A stretch of DNA of 64,000 bases from Musa acuminata AAA Group (Eukaryota; Streptophyta; Magnoliopsida; Zingiberales; Musaceae). The position numbers and the translations under genes are program-made. Shown here piece after piece: positions 1-12,500 of this stretch. Location: positions 37,320,001 to 37,384,000 of the forward strand of contig NC_088342.1 of assembly GCF_036884655.1 (NCBI RefSeq), read 5' to 3'. Every line of letters starts with the position of its first letter. Positions within the stretch are counted from its first letter, which is position 1. The notes beneath the pieces were generated by a model. That model was given only the letters and a program-made list of their open reading frames with translations, did no database searches and had not been told where the DNA came from.

Positions 1-747
1 TCAGAACATGATAAACACAGGCTATCCCTTTCAGTATATCATTCATAGTAAGGTAAGACATATGCATTTGCTTACTGATATAAAAGTGATTATAGCTTCT
101 TAGGAAACAGGCGGACTGGAGCTGCTTAGAGAATAATTATTGAATTAGTTTAAGATTTACATAAACAAGGATATAAGCCAGATAATAACAGATACATCAT
201 AGAGTATCTCCAGGGTAACTTATCAAAAAAATATGATATATGATGTAGAAAACAGCAGAAAGTTATACTGCATATGACAACCTAAAAAAAGAACAGTAGA
301 AATACTTGTTTCCTTGAAAAATCCAAACGGACAACATAGACGACTAGCACAGCTACTGTGCAAGGATGGTAGGCACGAATCAAGAAATAGTTTAATTTTC
401 TATGCTTTTGAGAAAAGAAAAAACATAATATTCTAACAGGGTAGGTTCATCTTGACATGATGCTTTGGCTACCCTGATTATCTTTTTCTAACAATGTGAT
501 TTTCTTGCTCTCTCTTTGCATATATACTGTGAAGAAGTATATTGAAATTACTGAAATAAGTCTATGCATATACTCACAAGGGTAGGTAAGGGTAGTACAC
601 CTATTAACAGTGTTTGGCTTACACCCTCAAGAAATGAAAATGTTTGCTTACGGAAATACAAAAAAATGTTCTATCTGCAACATGTTACAGTGAGAAGAAA
701 TGGCAAATAGTCAATGTTTCGGCCATGTCAATAGAAGCATGCTTTAC
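1..747. other. intron sequence, no exon recognised
   Basis: This should be the next intron of the ABCC13-like gene. I looked for the following family exon on the minus strand and did not find it, so it probably lies beyond the left edge. The sequence is AT-rich with no other feature seen. Confidence 0.4.
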
Positions 748-3460
748 CTTGTGGTAAATCAATGTCATTATACTCGATCTCATCATCAACTTTAATTTCA
801 TTAGACGAAAAGAGTATTGTGTATCAAGAAAGGACCTGCACCAAAGGATAGTTATCACTGAACAGGACAGAAAAAAAAGATAGTTAATAAGAGTAGGAAA
901 ACCTAATATGATTTTGCAAATTGGAAAACCCTATTAATAGATGAAGTTAGCAAATACATAGTGGAATCCATTTGTCTAATTTGGGGAAGAAAGGAGAGAG
1001 TTGATGGCATCTCACCAATTTAACACACTTTTGGCTTAATGGTTTCAAGATAATGTTTAAATTGTATTAGAAGAGTTGGTCCTTTGCCTCAAGAAATAGA
1101 AAGAATACAAAGAAAACATGTAATATGTCTTTCTACCAGTTATTTATGAAGTTGAAGATGTGCTCATTATCCAAATATTTGTCTTTTACGAAGAACTTCA
1201 GATTTCGTATGAAGATAAAAATTTGACTATAATAGAAGTTTTAAACTCAGTAAAAGCATAAATAGATTAAATTAAGTACAAAACACTTACTAGTGGAAAA
1301 AAAGGTCACCTATATATAGCCCAATCTGGAACAAGGAAGTGATTTACCGAGTCATAATCTTGTTAGAGTAGTGCCACCTTAAAAAGGAAAGTTTCTGACA
1401 CATAAACTTAGTTTGCTAGCCAAGAACATTCTTTTTATAGTTCAAGGTGGAACAGTTTGACTTTCCAAGATGGAATACTACAAAACCAAAGGTTGAATCT
1501 AAGATCAGATTAATTTCAATCCAGTGACAAGCATGTCATACAAATGCATAGCTGAACTGATGGACCAGGTATTAAGAAAATGACTAGCAAAAACAATAAA
1601 TGCCAAAAAGCAACCGAACTGGAGGACGGGAAAAGTAATTGTCCATATTCACTAACCATTAAAAATTAAATAACAAGCATGACTTCAATTGTTAGTCCAT
1701 CAGATTATACACGAGTATCAAACAGAAAGTCAGTCTTTACACAATTGTGATTGTTTCCATTATGTTGTCTGATCCATTTACGAAAGAAGGTTCATCCATG
1801 CTGGTGTTGGGTGGTTCTGACTTCTGAGAGACCTGTAGATCAATGTTCATATTTATGTTGGCCAGGCCTGAAAACCAGAAACAAAACCCCTGGAAGGTCT
1901 GGTTCACTTATTATATCAAGTGCTTAAAACTGCTTAGGTCTCGTTTAACGGGCCAGAAATTTGTTGACCTGCTTGAAGTAGCCAACATGAAGAGAACTGG
2001 CACAAATTTTGTTCTTTGGAGCACATCAGTCTATTTAATGGTAATGATGAAGGAAAAAAAAGGCATATCAGTCCTCGATACTAACAATCCTTCCGTGCTC
2101 TCAAAGGCATATCAGTCTATTTAATGGTAATGATGAAGGAAAAAAAAGGGTTGAGGCTAAACTGACTCACAATTATCCTTATCCCCTCTTATTGTGTCGC
2201 TCTCCATCTCTCCCCATAGCCCTTTCTCCCTCTTTCACCGCCTCAGCATGCAACTGTCTCAAATTCTCAATTGCCCTTGGCCTTGTCAGTCTCCCCATTG
2301 TCTAGTTCATCTACCCACCTTATTGTAAAAGTTGAGCTAAATAATGAGTAGCAACTGCTGTAGAAACAAGACAATCAAATAATTCTGACAATTCATCGGA
2401 TTTAGTTAAAATTGTTTTCCCAGCCTCGATATCTATGACACATTTTTTTAGTGATATCTTACACATCATGTCCAAAATATGTAGGTACATTCAGAACACA
2501 AAATTTTCAAATACGTTCTGGCCAGAAGAACTACTTTAATATAAAACCATGAAAAAAAGAGAAGAATAATATGAGCCCTGATGTCAAGAATTTCTTAGAA
2601 CGTACAAGAAAAAACTAATTCAAGATCTACTGTCCTGACACATTAAATGCACGGCAATTTGATGTCATAGGAATTAATTTTTAGAAGACGTCATGGATAC
2701 CAGCAAATAAAAGTACAACAATAAAACATTTATTATATGACAGGCTTATCCAACAAGTATTAGGATGACATGTTGCATAAACACACATGATTGATTGTGA
2801 AGGTAGTGGCTAGTATAATGTGGAGAACATGTGATATCAAGGACTAGTACTAGGTAAGCAAACAGTAACATTACCTAAAGTTCCCTACATGTGTTTCCAC
2901 AAGAAAAAATTAAAGGTTTTCCATGAATTTAAGTATAAACAAATCAGCAAATAACAAAATTTGTAAATACTTAAAGCTGTTTGTATCTATACATACTTTA
3001 TGATGGACGTAAAACCCAAGGATACTGCGAGAATATATCCATCCATACTACCAGAACCTGAAAAAATGGAGAAATAATCATTAGAAATTTTCAGTTCCCA
3101 AAGTGCAATAAAGATCAGCCAAGAAAGTGCTTTGAAGAACAAGAAGAAAAATATACAGCATTAGTTATAGCACCAACTTGTACCAAATTAGAAAGATCAC
3201 TACACCATCAAAAAGTAAAGTTTATAAAATTTCAAAAATTAAATAGTGGACAAAAAATATTATACATACAAGAAAATATGACAAAAAGCAGGTGGCTAGG
3301 ATTTAGATTCTTTGAATATCTGATATCACTAATAAATGACTAGTCTTTGATCCAAGGATTGAAATATAACAAAATACTACCGTACCGGAGTTTCGAGATT
3401 TGTTCAGTATGGTATGGAGTAGTATACCGAGCGGTATACCGTTCGGTATATATATATATG

Positions 3461-3510
<50 letters not shown>

Positions 3511-6500
3511 TATAAAGTACAAAAAAAAAGTTTTTCGGCAACATCACCTCTCTTCTCCCTAGGCGGGGCGACGTCGCATTGAGAAGGTGAATCACAGTAA
3601 CTAACTCAACGCAAGAAGTGCAAACACTTCAAGTGCTTCAGAAGTGTGAGCAAAGAGCAGGCGAAGGCCAGTAACCAGCTCGATGCATGGAGTACAACCT
3701 CGAGGAGGCAGGCGAAGTCAAGTAACCTTTGTCTTCTCAACCCTTAAAAGAATGGGCGAAACCGAGTACCCTAATTCTCTTATCTATAGAATGTCAATCG
3801 AAAGCGGAAGTGATGCGAATCTACTTGGAAGTGACAACTAAGTGAAAGAAGAGTCGATGAACAAATTTTGTGGAGGAAGGACCAAAAACTTTGAAAATTT
3901 GCGAGGCGATGCTCGTTAAAGCTCCAATAAGCATCCACCCAGTTCAAGCAGCATAAGGCATTTGAAAGACTGGCGCATAGTAAGGATGGTCTTTTCCTTC
4001 ATCTAGAGGATCCGCAGGAATCAACATGGATCAATACAACTCAGCCAACCCCACACCAGAGTCAGAGTCATTGGTGAGTTGAAGCAGCATGGCGGATAAA
4101 AGGTTCGACTACTTAAAAACAGCAGCGGAGAGCAATTGGGAGCCAAGAGGCGCATTGCAACTGGAGCAGAAGATTGAAGACTCAGCAAAGGCGAGGAGTT
4201 GCAGTGTCGGCAAAGGCTTCGACGAGGACGTCGAAGGAATAAGTGGGGGAGAATGTCACGGACAAACTTCTAAACAGGATGTTTGATGTAATGCTTATGT
4301 ATGTCTGTGTCTTTTGGTATGTTCATACTTTGCCTAGCATGTAGAGGGACAGTCGAAGGCTTAATAGTCCCACTTTAGTTGGGTTTGGTGGTCGTTTTAG
4401 GCTTATAAATAAAGGTTGTGTCATGTGGACACTTGTGAGAGATTATCGATCTGTAGTGGACCATTTTACCCTTTGTTGTGCAACTGTTCAGAGCTTGTAA
4501 AGTTTGTTTGTAATTTGCATTGTCTATGAAGTGTTTTCGGAAATGTTTGCTTGTGGATCCCGAATGAGGCGTTTTCTCTAACTCGTTCTCTCTTTTGTGG
4601 GTCCTAAGGGACATGAGAGGCTTCGGGGAGGCTGACCTTTGCGGACAGACACGCAAGGGTGCCGCACGACTTAGGCAAAACCAGCTAAGTCCGTGACAAG
4701 GAGGGACTCGTTTACACAAAAGGGAATAGGGTTTATGTTCCCCGAGTGGACAATTTGAGGCGTGAACTCTTAAGAGAGTGTCACGATTCCCTTTGGGCTG
4801 GACACCCAGGCATTCACAGAACGTTGGCTCTCGTGGAGAGGGCCTTCTACTGGCCGAAGATGGGGACTGATGTGGAGGAATATGTTCGAACATGTCTTAC
4901 TTGCCAATAAGACAAGGTGGAGCAGCGGAAGCCGATAGGACTTTTGGAGCTGTGGGAGAGCATTTCCTTGGATTTCATATCAAGCTTGCCACTTGTAGGG
5001 AGACTTGGATCGATACTCGTGGCGGTCAATCGGTTTTCAAAGTATGCAACTTTCATTGTTGCTCCCCTACACTGTTCAGCAGAAGAGGCGGCCAAGTTGA
5101 TGATGAAGGATGTGGTGAAGTATTGGAGAGTCCCGCACAATATCATTAGTGATCAAGACGCTCGGTTCCTGGGACAATTCTGGACCGAGCTATTCAAATT
5201 GTTCGGGTCAAAGTTATACTTCTCCACAAGCCTCCACTCCCAGACTGAAAGGATAAACTCGCTCCTGGAGCAATATCTTCGGCACTACGTGAGTGCCAAC
5301 CAACGAGATTGGGTGAAGCTGTTGGACATTGCCCAATTCTCCTACAACTTGCAGCGAAGCTCTGCATCCAACAAGAGCCCATTCGAGATCATTACAGGAC
5401 AACAACCGTCGACTCCGCACACCATGGCAATTGGGTATATTGGGAGCAGTCTGTCAACCTACCACTTCGTAAAGGAGTGGCACTGAAATGCAGATATTGC
5501 GCGGGCTTACTTGGAGAAGGCGGCAAAAAGGATGAAGAAGTGGGCAGACTTGGGAAGGCGACCACAAGAGTTCAAAGTTAGCGATTTGGTGTTGGTAAAG
5601 CTCCAACCAGCATCACTCCAATTCTTTAGGAACAAAGTCCACAAAGGATTGATGCGCAAGTATAAAGGGCCCTTCCCAATTATCAGCAGGGTAGGCAACG
5701 TTTCTTACAAGTTGCAGCTGCCGACGTGGTTCAAAATTCACAACGTTCTTCACGCCAGCAACCTAAAAGCTTACCACTCGGATCCGCAAGATGCTTCCCG
5801 AAGTGTTCCAAATCGGCTACCTCCCATCACAGCCTCCTACGAGAAGCGAGTTGAAACCATTCTGGCGGACCGCAAGATAAAGCTACCCAATGGAGCTGAG
5901 CAGACATAATACTTGGTGAAGTGGCGAAAGCTTCCCCGAACTGAAGCCAGTTGGGAGCTCGAAGACGCCCTACGACATGAAGAAGCAATCATCAACAACT
6001 ACAAATAAGCGTCGACGAGGGCGTCGACAGTTTAAGTGGGGGAGAATGTCACGAATGGTCATCGCGCACCCGTAAGAACTCTGTTCAACGAACCGTTCGT
6101 CGCTCTCATCTACATGTACAGCTACTTGGCAGCCTGTTTTGCCTTGGTTTTGAGTTATTTTGTTTGTAAAAATGTAAGTTCGAACATGTTACACCGCTAC
6201 AAAGCGACCGCTCACCGAACCGTGCAAAACAACCCCAAAACAGCCCAAAATAGCTCCGTTTTCGTGTGTCGCGGGCTGTTTTCTGCAGCCTGCCTCCGCT
6301 CACCAAAACGTCAGCCATCTCAGCCCCTTTAAACCCCCCGGGTGGCACAGGGCTGGATGGGGCTTCGGTATAGTGTCGGGCGTTGAACAACCTTTCGCAA
6401 GTTCGCACGTTACCTTGACGGGAACTTGTTGTCGCGCCTAGCACCCGGTGAGCAGCTGTTTGTGGACTTGCAGCTATTCGTTCAACCGTCTAAAGTCCTT

Positions 6501-9500
6501 GTTTTCCCCCTCTCCCTCTTTTCTCTTGTGCACGCAAGGTGCTCGCTGAATTGTTTGTAAAGCTTCCCCTTTTCGCGAGACGTCGGGACTTGTCTGTCGC
6601 TCGTTCTTTCGAACTAATCAACTTTCTCTTCTACAGGTCCTTCGGGACCTGCGAGAGGTTGCAAGTGGGCTGATCTTTGCGGAGCAATATCGCAAGGGCG
6701 AAGCGCGGCTTAGGCAACGCAAGCTAAGTCCGCGCCTTTGCCACAAGGGTGCCTCGCGACTTAGGCAACGTAAGCTAAGTTCGCATCTTGGCCGCAAGGG
6801 TGCATCACACCTTAGGCAATTCTAGCTAAGGCCGTGACAAGAGGGAGAAGAGGAAGTGGTGATGTAGCACAGTGGCAACACAATGAGGCAATGTTGGCGA
6901 AGCAATCGAAAGGCGACAAGGAGGAAGAGATGGAGAAGGTGAGAAGCGATGTTGAGAGAAAGAATACGAGATAGAGAGAGGAAGGTGGGAGAAAAAGAAA
7001 ACAAAAAACTATCAAAAGCTACAAAAAATAAAAAAAAGAATATCACTAAATAAAATACCTAGTCCAAATCCCTTTTTTGGTTGGACCCTGATGTTTTAAT
7101 TCATTGCTTCAATATCAATTACCTTGACTTCATGCCATTTTATCTGCTCCTAGACCATTTAACAAGGTTTTCAATAGAATGTTAGCAATACAATATAATC
7201 ATATGCCTCATCCTATCTTATTGACTTGAACCGAATATGAAAGTTGAAAGGTTACGTCAACATTTTAGTCTGTCTTATGCAATTAGGAGTTCATTATTAA
7301 ATGTCTTTGACTCTTCATTAATAAATATCAGCACTATTGGCCTATTGGGTCGTTATATAGTATGTGCAATGTACCCTGACCAACAAATCGAAATGTTCAC
7401 CACCAAATTCTGACAATATTAAACAAATCTAACTTTACTTTTTTTTTTTCAATCAGTTGGCAGTATTTAAGAAGATAATCCTTGATTTGACAACTCAGAT
7501 GCAAATATCAACACAAAAATGTTGATTTATTTCCTTTCCTGCATCAACTACTCCCAAGTATGTTGGATAGTAAATCCTTGATAGCAAAAACTCCTACTTC
7601 AATGAAATTTTTCATTTATCTTCCTTTTTTAGAAATATTTGAGCAAGACACTGGGCTTAATTAAGCTTGCAATCAACAAAGAGAACATATTAGGTTTGTA
7701 TACCTATACATACACGTGTGTCACAACATAGCGACACTAGAAATAACAGGATGTTGTTTCTATTTTCACATATGCATTGTATGGTTCCTCACCTTGCTGA
7801 AGAAACCTAATAAGTTTGTTAAGGAGCAATGGACCAATAAAGCCAACACCATCATTTAATGCCTGCATAATATGAAAATAAAAAAATCAATGAAAGTTGG
7901 AATTGAGTGTTTCAGCTTTCAAGATACACAATGATGATTTAAATTTAATGGAATGTGAAAAAAAGACTTCTTAAACAGGTGAAAAGCAGCACACTGAAAA
8001 ACTAAAGCAAATACCAGTCATCGACAAGTGTTATTTAACACTATATAAAGGACAGATGTACCATAAAGAGCATTATGAAAAGCTTATGCAATAAGTAACC
8101 TAATTAGAAAATTGCACTTGAGGCTAACAATATTTCAGCCAACAGTGATGTTGGTGGTCAAGCAACTGACAGAAGAGAGGAACCCTCATGAGTCAAGAGA
8201 TCTAGACAATAGGGGCATTTACAAGAAAAAAAAACAAAATAAGCATTTCAGGCTGTCTGTGACAGAATAAGTTCTCAGACTCGTGTGTACCGCCTTGTCA
8301 CGAATAAAACTATAAAAAGGATGTTTGATGTAATGCTCATATATATCTGTGTCTTTCGATTTTGTTCATACTTTGTATAGCATGTAAAGGGCTGATAGTA
8401 GGCTTCGCAGCCCCATTTTCTTTGACTTTGATGGCCATCTTAGGCTTGCAAACAAAGGTTGTGTCACATGGGCACTTGTGGGAATTTTGGTCTGTAGTGG
8501 ACCATTTTGGATTCTTTGTTGTGTGACCGTTCAGAGCTTATGAAGTATGTTTGTAATTTGCATTAGCTATAAAGTTTTTACTGAAATGATTGCTTGTGGA
8601 TCCCGAATGAGATGCTTTCTCTAACTCGTTTTCTCTTTTGTAAGTCCTAAGAGACCATAGAAGGTTTCGGGGAGGCTGATCTTTGCGGACGGACACGCAA
8701 GGCTACCACACAACTTAGGCAAAACCAGCTAAGTGCGTGACAGCCCAGTACCTACCTGTCCGAACAAACTATAAATCTATGAGCAGGAATGTGATTTTCA
8801 TCTGCATTTCAGTGAATTACTCATATAAGGTGTAACTTAGAGCCAAACCAAGGAATTGAATATGGTGTACCAACCCTATATGGGGCCACTTTGGATGAAA
8901 TCATGAAAGTATACTTTAGTAAATCACTAGAAAAAAATTAAAAGAAAAAGTTGAAGTGTCAACATAGTGAGATAAAATGAGAAATAGGAGCACTCCAGTA
9001 TAGTCTGGTACATTGAGATACTTGAATCCATGATTTAAATCTCCTACAATGCTCTTTAAAATTAGATGAAGTATGAGAAAATGGGTTAAAAAATTTCACG
9101 AAAATAGCTAAGTAACACCAATCCTATTGACATTATGAATGCCTTCTGCAGAATTTAGGATTGATAATCCAATAAGATGCCTATAAATTAGCATTAAACG
9201 AAAACTTGAAGTAACAAGAATGGCTACAAAATAGTTTATCAAGAACAGATTGAAAAGGATACATGACATATAGCAAAGCCCATGCAAAAGCCCCCCATGG
9301 TGGGAGTATTTCCTTCTCATTCTATGCTATCTAAAAGGAAGAATATTAATGTTAAGAAAAACAATATGGAGGATAATATTGGAGATAAAACTCATTGTTT
9401 TTGCATCAAATAAGTCCATACTGGAAGAACAAGCTCAAGATAATCACAAAAACCCTCTAGTGATGAAGGATATACTTCCCCATGCTGTCACGACCTTAGC

Positions 9501-12500
9501 TGGAATTGCCTAAGGCGTGAGGCACCCTTGCGGCCAAAGACGCGAACTTAGCTTGCGTTGCCTAAGTCGCGAGTTACCCTTGTGGCAAAGACGCGAACTT
9601 AGCTTGCGTTGCCTAAGTCGCGCTTCGCCCTTGCGATCTTGCTCCACAAGGATCAGCCCACTTTGTAACCTCTCGCAGGTCCCGAAGGACCTGTAAAAGA
9701 GAAAGTTGGTTAGTTCGAAAGAACGAGCAACGGACAAGTCCCGAAGTCTCGCGAAAAGGGAAGCTTTTCAAGCAATTCGACGAACACCTTGTGTGCACAA
9801 GAGAAAAGAGGGAGAGGGAGAAAAACAAGGCTTTCAAGGATGAACGAACAGCTGCAAGCCCACAAACAGCCGCTCACCTGGTCCCGAGCGCGAAGACAAG
9901 TTCCCGTAAAGGTCACGTGCGAACTTGCGAAAGAGAGTTCAACGCCCGGTATATAACCGAAGCCCCATCCAGCCCTGTGCCACCCGGGGGGTTCTAGGGG
10001 TCTGATTGGGGGGGTGGATGGAAGCTGTCAAAGCATTGAGTGCCTGTTTTTGTGGGCACTCCCTTACCATGTGCGGTCCTCCGCACAAGAAGCATCCTCC
10101 AGGTTTTGAGGTCTTGCCTTTCGGGTTTGGCCCTTTGTGGGAGCTCTTCTTCTTTTGTTCGCCCCCGAGCTCCTTCCCTCGAGAATGTTTTGGAGGGCGA
10201 TTGCCTGAAGATTGTTTCCTTCTTGCTGGGTCTTCAGAGGAAACAAAGTCGGTGAGCCTTTCTGCAGCAGCTATTGCCCCGACCACATCGGTAACATTCC
10301 TTCGATTTAGCTCCTGTTGAGCCCATGGTTTCAAACCATCAAGGAAGCTGAACAACTTGTCCTTCTCGGACATGTCCTGTATGTCCAGCATTAGTGCAGA
10401 AAATTGTTTCACATAGTCTCGGATGGTGGTAATTTGGCGGAGTTGTCTCAACTTCCTTCTTGCGACGAACTCTGTGTTCTCCGGTAGGAACTGAGTTCTC
10501 AACTCCCGCTTCAAGTCCTCCCATGTGTCGACTCGACACCGACCTTGTTGGATCTCCTCCCAACGAGTTCGCCACCAAAGTTTCGCATCTCCGTTCAGAT
10601 ACATTGTTGCTATAGAAACTTTGGTATCTTCAGAATCGGGCCTCGTAGCTCGGAAGTATTGCTCCATGTCGAACAGAAAGTTCTCGAGCTCTTTGGCATC
10701 TCTGGCCCCTCCATATCCATGAGGCTCAAGTGCCCTCAAATTTTGTGGCAGTGCAACGCGGGTGTTGCTTCCTCCCGCATTTAGTGTTCTTGTGAGCATG
10801 GCCACCTTAGCAGTGAGTTCCACCACAACATCCTGTAAGTGTTGCACGGAGTCTTTGGTGTCGTCAGACAATCGGTCGACTAGGGCCTCGACCTTGTCGA
10901 TCCTGGACTCCGCTTCCTCTTGCGAGCTCTCTACCCCAACAAGCCTTTGTTGGCCATGGTAGAGTTCCTCCATGCTCGCCTCCAGAACATCCAGGCGGGT
11001 TTCCGCCGTTGTGAGTCTCTCCTTGTGACTCTTTTTCCCAGTTAGCGCACCAGATTGCGCTTCCTCCGCTCGCGGAGAGTAGCCAACTTCTCGCTCATCT
11101 TGTTCGCTGCCGCGCTCCTCTTGAGCGGCTCCAACAGCATGAGAGCGAGTGTGCACATGCAGCCCACCTACGGCTGCCTGGGGCAAGGGTCCGGCTTGCC
11201 CCGTCTTACTTGATTTGCCACGATGCTTTGCCATGGCGAAGTTGCGAAGTTCATTCGCTGTTCGCTCGAAGTGCTTGCCCGCTCTGATACCACAATGTCA
11301 CGACCTTAGCTGGAATTGCCTAAGGCGTGAGGCACCCTTGCGGCCAAAGACGCGAACTTAGCTTGCGTTGCCTAAGTCGCGAGTTACCCTTGTGGCAAAG
11401 ACACGAACTTAGCTTGCGTTGGCTAAGTCGCGCTTCGCCCTTGCGATCTTGCTCCGCAAGGATCAGCCCACTTTGTAACCTCTCGCAGGTCCCGAAGGAC
11501 CTGTAAAAGAGAAAGTTGGTTAGTTCGAAAGAACGAACAACGGACAAGTCCCGAAGTCTCGCGAAAAGGGAAGCTTTTCAAGCAATTCGACGAACACCTT
11601 GTGTGCACAAGAGAAAAGAGGGAGAGGGAGAAAAACAAGGCTTTCAAGGATGAACGAACAGCTGCAAGCCCACAAACAGCCGCTCACCTGGTCCCGGGCG
11701 CGAAGACAAGTTCCCGTAAAGGTCACGTGCGAACTTGCGAAAGAGAGTTCAACGCCCGGTATATAACCGAAGCCCCATCCAGCCCTGTGCCACCCGGGGG
11801 GTTCTAGGGGTCTGAGATGGCTGACATTTTGGTGAGCGGAGGCAGTTCTCCGCAACCCTCCCGCAGCACGCGAAAACGGAGCTGTTTTGGGCTGTTTTGG
11901 GGCTGTTTTGCTCGGTTCGGTGAGCGGTCACTTTGTAACGCTGCAGCTTGTTCGAACTTACATATTTACAAGAAAAATGACCTAAAACCAAGAGAAAACA
12001 TGTTGTCAAGCAGCTGTACATGCAGGTGTGAGCGACGAACGGTTCGTTGAACGGAGTTGTTGCGGGTGCGCGACGACCGTTCGTGACAATGCGACCATGC
12101 AAATATAAGACATGCTAAAACCTTCAGAAGTTAAAACCATCTTACATTTTTACCGAGTGAGGAATATTATTTAGTCAAATTTTTAAAAAAAACAAAACTT
12201 CAAAAACCTAGTTCTAAGCCAAAACTAAAGAAGTCTTATGTTTAGCAAATATGAAAGAGCATAGAAAAGCAAAGATGTTGTAACTCGTAAGTACTCAAAA
12301 ATTAAATATTTATATTGTTTCGATGAAAAAGGAATCAAAACCTTTAGCAAACCTAGACGCAAATAAGGCCAACCATATGCATGGTACATAGCTCTAAACA
12401 GCGACGGATCGGAGTAATGCTTATTCATCTCAGCTTTCCAGCAATCCAATAATGCAGTATGACATAAAGAAGGCTTAAGCTCACAAGGCAATGGAACTAA

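Larger units (their letters stand above)
9486..12088 (-). mobile_element. gag-only Ty3/gypsy LTR element with deleted pol and truncated 3' LTR
   Basis: Minus-oriented element: 5' LTR 11296-12088, tRNA-Met type primer site 11281-11292, gag 9939-11234, 3' LTR remnant 9486-10005. The tetramer atgc immediately flanks both ends (9482-9485 and 12089-12092), a likely target duplication. The two LTRs match along 520 bp with five substitutions that I count (about 1%), so the insertion is young. Pol, the polypurine tract and the first 273 bp of the 3' LTR are missing, which indicates one deletion after integration. It sits in ABCC13 intron 8. Confidence 0.85.

Noticed and set aside
9510..9916. Minus-strand frames duplicated almost exactly at 11320-11855
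   Set aside because: They are readings of the two LTR copies; LTRs of this type do not encode protein.
10006..10962. Plus-strand frames of 60-100 codons
   Set aside because: Antisense shadows of the minus-strand gag frame.
9486..12088. Classification as a TR-GAG element
   Set aside because: The 3' LTR itself is truncated and gag runs into it, so a post-insertion deletion explains the structure without invoking a specialised gag-only family.
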